Positions 57,133-64,000 of a stretch of 64,000 nucleotides of DNA are shown piece after piece. The translations under genes were made by a program, and so were the position numbers. Source of the DNA: Aurifilum marmelostoma (taxonomy: Eukaryota; Ascomycota; Sordariomycetes; Diaporthales; Cryphonectriaceae); assembly GCA_027559495.1 (NCBI GenBank), contig JAMXSV010000001.1, positions 186,001 to 250,000 on the forward strand. The letters are read 5' to 3'. The notes beneath the pieces were generated by a model. That model was not told the origin of the DNA, made no database searches, and worked only from the letters and a program-made list of their open reading frames with translations. The stretch's first letter is position 1; every line of letters begins with the position of its first letter.

Positions 57133-60100
57133 TTAATCAATGTCTTCGACTCTTATTTGTGGATTGCTGGAGGGTACCTCCACACTGGAGCCCGCCCTGC
57201 CGGCCATAGCTTCTTCATCTTGATCGGTGCCCTTCTTTTGTCTTTTGAAGAATGACCCCACACGATGGAATGCTCCAGATAGTAATCGGAAAAGGACGAC
57301 CACCGGATGACCAACGAACTTAGCAACCCGTGCAAACAGAGGGTCAGGAAACAATCGAATGGCCACTGCCCAGGGTATGGAGAGGAAGGACAGCACGAGG
57401 CAGACAGCCCACTGGGGGCCTGTGATCCCATCGGAGACGATAGAAAAGGCTTCGCCGCCCACGAATATGATAGTGATCTGCAGACCCACCATCAGAAAGT
57501 TGATGAGGATGAAGAATTGGTTTCTCTGCAGGCCCTCAAAGATGTTGAACCTGTTGTCGAGCCGCCGGTTGTTGAACTCGTTGAAAATTTGCATCCATAC
57601 GAACGTGTTGAACACAATCGTGCGCAGCTCCGCATCACTATAGCTGGGGAAGATTCTACTGCCAGCAAAGTACAACACGAACGTGACGGCCAGTTGGAAG
57701 AGACTTTGGCCGGTGATCATTTTCCACATGTTTGTCGTGATGAGAGGAGCATGCTTCGGCTGCGGTGGTCGCCTCAGAATCTTCTCCGTTGGTGGGTCGG
57801 TGGCAAGGGCTAGGGCAGCAAAGGTGTCCTGTTTCCCCCCCCCCCCGTTTAGTATTCAACCTGAAAACAGCATTTCGGTATCGCACGGGATGTAAATCTC
57901 ACCATGATCAAGTTCACCCAGAGAAGTTGAACGGCTGTCAACACCGATTGCATCTCTGGATCAGAAACAGCTGACACAAATGCAAGGAGAACAGCGGTGA
58001 TGTTGACAGTGATTTGGAACTGGATGAATTAGGAGGTCAGAATAAAGAGTAGTCAATTGCAGACGGTAGAAAGACAACATGCCTGGAGGAACTTCTGCAC
58101 AGCGTCGTTTACGGCACGCCCCCACTTCATAGCCGTGATGATAGAAGTGAAGTTGTCGTCCATCTAATAATTGATCATCAGGTGTTAGTACCCGTTTGCA
58201 GAGACCAGACACCGTGTACTCAATCGACGTTGGGAGGTATGGAACAAATCAACACCAAATGTCACTTACTAAGATGATTTCAGACGCTTCCTTTGCAACC
58301 TCTGTTCCCGAGATGCCCATGGAAAAGCCCACATCGGCCGCTTTGAGGGCCGGGGCATCATTTGTGCCATCGCCTGTAACAGCGACGGTTTCGCCGAGAT
58401 GTTTGAGTCGAGCCACCAGAATTTTCTTGTCCTCAGGTGACGAGCGAGCAAGCACCCGCAGCTTTGGAATGGTGCGATCCATCTCCTGAGGGGGAAGTCC
58501 TCTGAACACGGGCCCTTCCATCACCAGTCCTTCTTCCTCATTGAGAATACCGCACTCCTCAGCAATAGCGCGGGCAGTCACCGCGTTGTCACCAGTGACC
58601 ATCCTGATCGTCACCCCGGCCTCCCGAGCCTGCTTCACCGACTCAGGAACACCAGGGCGCACAGGGTCCTGGATACCGACAACGCCGAGAAAGACCATTT
58701 CGCGCAGGGCTGACGAGAAAACGACCTGCCCATCTTGGGCACTGTCATGGGAAGGGGGCCATTCGTCGAAGTCACGGTACACAAGGGCAATGGTGCGAAG
58801 AGACTGGCGTGCATATGCACCGATGGTAGTCGAGATGGCCTCCCTCTCGTGCTCGCTCATGGCACGGACCGTCAGATCAGTGACATCTGCCATGAAGGAG
58901 CAATATTGCAGTAGGATCTCTGAAGCTCCCTTTACCAGTAGCCGATGGTGACCGTTGCCAAGGCTGATCACAGCACCCATGCATTTCTTTTTGCTGTCGA
59001 AAGGGAACATCTGCACCACAGACTCATTGGCACGAGCCTCTGCAAGAGACTGCATGCCGAGGTGGTCCCGAGCCAGTTGAAGAAGTGCCGTCTCGGTTTT
59101 TGACCCGATGAATGCGAATTGGCCGGCATCTTCGCCCTCGAAAGCTGTAGAGTTGATGGCTACAGACTGGATGATGGCTTTCTTCGCAGGTAAAGGCAGC
59201 TCAGATGCCCACTGAGAAATCGTCTTGGCAGACCCGTGACCCTCCGTCTTGGTGAAGCTTGACGAGTCGAAAGTGCCAGCAACAACGGCTAGCAGAAGCA
59301 ACAGGTTAGCACAGATATGGAGGTGCGGAGAAGCCAAGCTCTGGATGTACGTACTCATCTTGTTGGTGGTCAGAGTTCCGGTCTTATCAGAACATATAGT
59401 CGTAGCATTGCCCATAGTCTCGCATGCCCTGAGTACCCGTACGAGATTGTTCTCCTTTAGCATTCGTGTAGTCGCGAAAGCTAAAGCCAGAGTCACAGCC
59501 AGAGGCAGACCTTCTGGAACCTGAAAAGAGCTCGGCGTTAGCAACACAGCCTCATGGGCCACCCGGGTCTCAAAGGGGAGGGCAGCGGCGGGATCGTCTC
59601 TTCACAACCTAACTTACAGCAACGACAATGATTGTGATGGCTACAATCAGAATGTCCTGCTGACTGTCAGTACACGAGATCTTAGTATCTGCTTATAGTT
59701 GTGGGGGATCCCACCATGAAAGAGGAGGCCTTCGACGCAGCATCTCGAGTGTCGGAAGGTAGAGAAGCGAGGAATCGGATGAGCAAAATAAAGAACAGAA
59801 GCAGAGCGGCGCTCGCTCCGAGCTTTGCTATGGCGCTAGCCAGATTCTCAAGCTTCTTCTGGAGTGGCGTTGCCTCAACTGGGGTCCGGACCGACATCAT
59901 GATCTTGCCAAAGCTGGAGTTGACACCGACTGAGGTACACAGAAAGGTGCCCATCCCCTCTAGCACCTTGGCGCCCGATATTATGAATGGGTCCATGTCC
60001 ATAGATCTGGGTTCTTTTTCAGATTCGACTATTTTGTCGACTTGATCGCCAGATGTCTTCTTTATGGCGTCAGATTCCCCGGTAGCTGAGGACTCGTCGC

Positions 60101-61031
60101 AGTAGAGGTCGTGGCCTTGAATAAGGATGCCGTCCACCGGAATGAGATCGCCAGGCTCTAGATGCACTACATCCCCAGCCAGGACGTCTCGAACATTGAC
60201 GACGACAGTCTTGCCGCTGCGGACAACCTTGATCTCACGATCATCCTTCTTGGCGTTCAGACGGGCAAATGCCCTTTCCTTCTGCCAGTCATTGATGGAC
60301 CCGACACCAACGACAATGATGATGGCCACACAAATGGCAACGCCCTCGACCCAGTCCACTGGTGGCGGAGAGCCAGGAGGGTGATCGACCCCGAGCGTCT
60401 CGTACAGACCCAAGGCCAGCGAGATGATGGCTGCCACGGTCAAGAGAATTAGGACTTTGTCGTTGTATGCCCTCCACATAAGAAGCCATAAGGACGTCGC
60501 CTTCTTCTCTGGCAGTACATTCTTGCCGTAGACTCTCTTTCGGTCCCCATAGGAATCACAGCTGGGGTCTGCCGGGACTTCGGGATTGCTGTTGTAGTGT
60601 CCCTCTTGCGCACACCTCAGATTGATTTTCCTTCGTGCGTTCGTCTCGTCAAGGCTCAGTCCCGAATGAACGTCCGTTTGTAACCCTATCTCTAGCCCTT
60701 TGAGGCCACCAAGCGCCTTGAACACAGAGAGGGACTTCGGGTTCAGGAGTCTGTTCAACAGTTCTGGGCTGAAGGCGAAGGGGTTATCATCAACCTCGCA
60801 CGCCGTCGCGTTCTCTGCAACCCAGTTGGCAACTTCCTTCTCATGGGCAAATTCTTGCGAGAACCTGGAGCTCCCCGCACTGCTGATATTTGGTGTCAAG
60901 AAGGGATTCGATACCGTCGATCCTGCGGGTGATGATGGAAATGTGAGTCTGCTGGCGTCTGAGCCTTGACGGCTTCGAGTGTCGGTCGACAGGGCAGGTG
61001 GCGCGAGGTTGTTCTTAGCACCGTCTTCCAT
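57133..61031 (-). CDS. PMC1: P-type Ca2+-ATPase, vacuolar PMC1 type
   Basis: P2B-type pump that moves cytosolic Ca2+ into the vacuole. Seven exons on the minus strand: 61031-59715, 59659-59618, 59520-59355, 59288-58270, 58163-58083, 58019-57903, 57828-57133; 1145 aa, close to yeast Pmc1 (1173). The actuator TGES is at residues 317-320, PEGLPL of TM4 at 455-460, and the phosphorylation motif DKTGT at Asp498. GDGTNDAPAL is in exon 4. The C-terminal membrane segments include LWVNLIMDTFAALALATDPP. No C-terminal calmodulin-binding helix is evident, as in other fungal members. Intron 5 (58082-58020) is GC-AG. The start at 61031 follows the family's Ser/Pro-rich N-terminus; the frame stays open upstream to 61334. 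Confidence 0.95.
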
Positions 61032-62625
61032 TGTATCCACCTTGCTTGCCTGAAGTGTTGGTATTCTGGTATTTTCCGGTGCAGGCTGCAAAGTACGGCT
61101 GAATGATGGAGAGTATGGCCACGTGGACGACCGGATTGAATGTAGTTGTTGTTCCAGGTTGAAGATGGGTTCAAAACAAAAGATACTCGATCGGGAGACA
61201 GCCAAGGTCGAGGCCCGAGCTGGATCAGGACTCTTACGGAAGGATATATACCTCGATGGCGAAAAAGACCATTTGCAGGCAGACTCAGCAGGGCGTAATA
61301 GCGAGGCTGTGTTCAAGGTGCCTAGCCGTGGCACTCATTTGGTGTCTTGGTGCTTGATGATGAAAGCCTTGGCCCAGTTGATTAACTTTTAGTGCATGTA
61401 TAAGAAGTCTTGTCTACTTATGTTACCAGGGCGATCGATTTGTTGCGCCATGCACACAAAGTTGAGTGTGCCACGCTCATCAGTGCCGTGCCAAGGCGAG
61501 AGCGAGGCTGTGCAAGATCGCCGCGTTCTATGCGCTGGTAGCGCCACGCCTGCCGAGACGCCAAACACACATACACACTCACACACAGACAGCCCTTACT
61601 GCTCAACTTCTAGCATCAAGATTAATTACTAAACCCGTGTGGATCCCTTATCTTGCAGTGTCGAGGGCGTTCTGCATCATCCAGGTAAATGCTTGGAGGA
61701 CTGGATTGCTCTGGATTTGCCACTAATTACAGCAAACATGGTGAGACTCGTATGAATGAAGAAGCGGTGCCAAAATGTTGGAGCATAGCCACGGCCTAGG
61801 CACAAATACACTTGGCTTTATGGCAAGACCGGTATTCGTGTTCTCAATGTTCTTGGCTGACGACGTAGTGCAAACCATCAATCTCAACTCAGCCCCTCCC
61901 TATCACTCGAGTGCTGTCAACTGCTGAGAAGCACCTTGGTTAGTGTTTTATGTTGACATGGATGACGGAGAATGGCATATGGGTTATCAATGATGCCTGC
62001 CTGTTTTGCTGAGGGGGTTGGGGCGAGCTGTCTGTGGGGTTGTGACAGTCCTTGGTCCCCATTGCTTTTCACTCCTGGCCATCACGTTGATGGGTCTCGG
62101 TAGGCTGGCAATGTTGAGTCTGTAGAGTTCTCAAGTTAGCCAGCTTACATCTCGATAAATCTTGATTCGAGTTATTTTACTTGATGGTAGCTTCTGAAAG
62201 GTCAAAGATGCGAATATGACTGAGATTGAAAGTAATAGCTAGGCTACCATAATCAGACACTTTAATCTTTTCTGGATTATGTAATTCAATGTAAAGTATA
62301 CATCACAGCAGTTCCACAAAGCAAGACGAAGATCAAGCGTTACTTGGGTTGGTAAATGGATTGTGAAATGGGGTCACCTTGGTACCTGTGGGCCCTAAGT
62401 CCATGAAGTGGCCCCCTCACCCTTCATCTCTTTGAGGGTCAATGAATTCCAGAACAACCTCATTGTGAACAGGCTGACCCATGTGAATGACTACGATGGA
62501 TCTTATCTATAACAGAGAACTCTAGCTCTCTGGTAATTCTAATTTTCTGTAACTCGTCTCCATTAATTTGACGTTGACCAACACTCATACACACACACAC
62601 TCTCCCTAATACTCAGCAACGACCA
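61032..62625. other. Intergenic region between divergent genes
   Basis: About 1.6 kb between the PMC1 start and the secreted-protein gene. It holds ACACAC-type short repeats near 61566-61586 and 62590-62600. No gene is supported. Confidence 0.45.
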
Positions 62626-63281
62626 ATGAACATGGCCCTCTACACTTTAATCCTCAACATTACCATGCTCATCATTGGCTTTGGCCAGGCACAAACCACC
62701 ACTGGCTACCTGCCTGAGCCCACCCTGCCAGCCTACATGTACACTGACTGCAATGACAACACTATCCCTGACCCCGATGCCCTCATCATCACCACAGCCA
62801 AGATGATGGATTGGTGCGGCTGTGAGAACGTGCTCAACCCCGCCGGTGTCAACTACTACTCTGGCAGTAAGTTTCGGAAAGAAGAACATCTGGTCCTTTG
62901 AGGCTGTTTCTCCCTGAGTGCTAATTCAAGCTGTTTACTAGTGTCCATCTACCAGAATGACATTCCCGGGTACCCCCTCAGCCCTGCTCGTACCTGGGCT
63001 TGCAGGCAAGATTCCTTTTCGTCGTTTCGCTATGTTTAATACTTATGATATCTAACATGATTGGTGTGAACAGTGCCGGAATCGATATCCGCTGCGACAC
63101 CGTTGAGGACTGGTACAACGCCCTGAGCAACGTGTCCGCTCTTTGCGGCAACAACTCCGGCCACTTTTACGACGCCTCGCGTCAGATGGCCTGGGGTTTC
63201 GATACCTACTACAACAACAAGTTTTGCGAGTCCGTTGCCTGGGTCGGCATCACCGGCCTCTCCAAGGATGAGGAGGAGTAG
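62626..63281 (+). CDS. Small secreted protein of unknown function
   Basis: Three exons: 62626-62866, 62942-63005, 63074-63281; 170 aa. The signal peptide is MNMALYTLILNITMLIIGFGQA. The mature protein has about eight Cys, including YTDCND, MDWCGCENV, TWACR, IDIRCDTV, ALCGNN and NKFCESV, and many Trp/Tyr/Asn. This looks like a compact disulphide-bonded extracellular domain. The second intron (63006-63073) needs a GC donor (CAG/GCAAGA), after which the frame resumes as CSAGIDIRCDTVEDW. I do not recognise the family. It could be an effector-like or wall-associated protein; function unknown. Confidence 0.75.
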
Positions 63282-64000
63282 CCGGAGCAATGTGGGGGGG
63301 GAGCTTCGAGGTGTGCCACTTACACCGAGCAATTTTGGTGGAGGGTATACGTAAAAAGCACGAGGAAGAGGTAGGGAATGAGCAAAGAGATTTGGGGTCT
63401 GTCCGTAATCAATTATGGCCTCTTTGCTTCACTCTCTTCCTCCCTGCTTACGGAGATACACCAAGATCATAACACCCCAAAGTTACCAACCGGATAGGTC
63501 TCCTCGAGCAAACAGTCGCTGATCGGTCGGATAATAATCACAACAACGTTCACTTGATTACCATTGATACAATTGCGCATCGGATCGAGTAATTTGGTAC
63601 ACGTGACATACATGTTCTAGTATAGCAGCACTGCGTTGCGTACCTATAATTACCAAGCCTACCTAGTCTCTCAAAGAAGATCCACTTAAGAGAATGTCGT
63701 CCTTGATAACCCGGTGCAATTCTTATCAATGTGGGCCGGGTGGTCACCCAGGATATAGTGGATTAGAGAAAGCATCATGTTCAACTTTTGGAGTCGATAT
63801 CTCATTATTGTCCGCTCAGAAAGAAGATCCTCGGTTTTCTTCAGATGCCAGATTCCTCTCCTCCGAGCCGTTGTGGGGTCCGCAAATTCCAAATGTTGAT
63901 GATAGCTTGCAGATAACATGGAATTTATACTGATATCCACAAGTTTTTGCAATCTTGAGCATGACAGTTGGAAGTAGGCCAGCATGGTTTTGATGACGCT
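63282..64000. other. Right-edge intergenic region
   Basis: About 720 bp downstream of the secreted-protein gene. A run of G (63296-63302) follows the stop codon. No further gene is supported up to the window end. Confidence 0.45.

Noticed and set aside
61032..61334. Upstream in-frame extension of PMC1 (101 extra residues)
   Set aside because: Composition resembles a leader rather than a pump N-terminus; kept only as an alternative start.
63000..63281. Alternative protein with a hydrophobic N-terminus read straight through 63006-63073
   Set aside because: It has no ATG at its start and would discard the conserved-looking exons 1-2; the hydrophobic stretch is the intron read in frame.

Overview
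The window comes from the nuclear genome of a filamentous ascomycete (Pezizomycotina; most likely Sordariomycetes, by inference). The evidence is short GT-AG introns of about 50-260 bp, fungal families such as SPIN90/Ldb17, UGA4-type permeases and X325/BIM1-like secreted proteins, a scytalone dehydratase gene of the DHN-melanin pathway, and a 13.5-kb AT-rich block that looks mutated by RIP (repeat-induced point mutation). Gene models were assembled by hand. Every multi-exon model below closes to a whole number of codons, except two that each need one homopolymer base removed.

Layout. 1-5.8 kb: NatC catalytic subunit NAA30, a SPIN90/Ldb17/Dip1 Arp2/3 activator, and an intron-bearing tRNA-Ser(UGA) directly at the edge of the AT block. 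5.8-19.35 kb: no living gene. Two degenerate LTR retrotransposons can still be traced. The first (about 6106-10933, + strand) has 222-bp LTRs, a 5-bp target duplication, a polypurine tract and a decayed integrase-chromodomain. The second (about 11645-17540, - strand) has about 275-bp LTRs and a decayed Gypsy integrase. An exact 145-bp tandem duplication lies near the right border.

19.5-50.5 kb is a gene-dense housekeeping and metabolic region: Dom34/Pelota (ribosome rescue), a WDR44/Dgr2-like WD40 protein with a C-terminal zinc ribbon, a UGA4-type permease, the complex I assembly factor NDUFAF6, the HIRAN-SNF2-RING helicase/ligase Rad5, a DHA1-type MFS transporter tail-to-tail with scytalone dehydratase, a DUF2293 protein, a kelch protein, a second MFS transporter and a second UGA4-type permease.

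50.8-63.3 kb is richer in secreted or surface proteins: two secreted orphans, an X325/BIM1-like membrane-anchored protein, a probable GPI-anchored Cys/Ser-rich protein, and the vacuolar-type Ca2+-ATPase PMC1 on the - strand.

Points that stand out are the RIP block and its unusual surviving GCA/TGC context, the odd order inside the first retroelement, three GC-AG introns, and two genes (RAD5 and the first MFS) each interrupted by one extra base in or near a homopolymer. I saw no CRISPR array, recognisable biosynthetic cluster beyond the single melanin gene, or clearly new multi-gene system.
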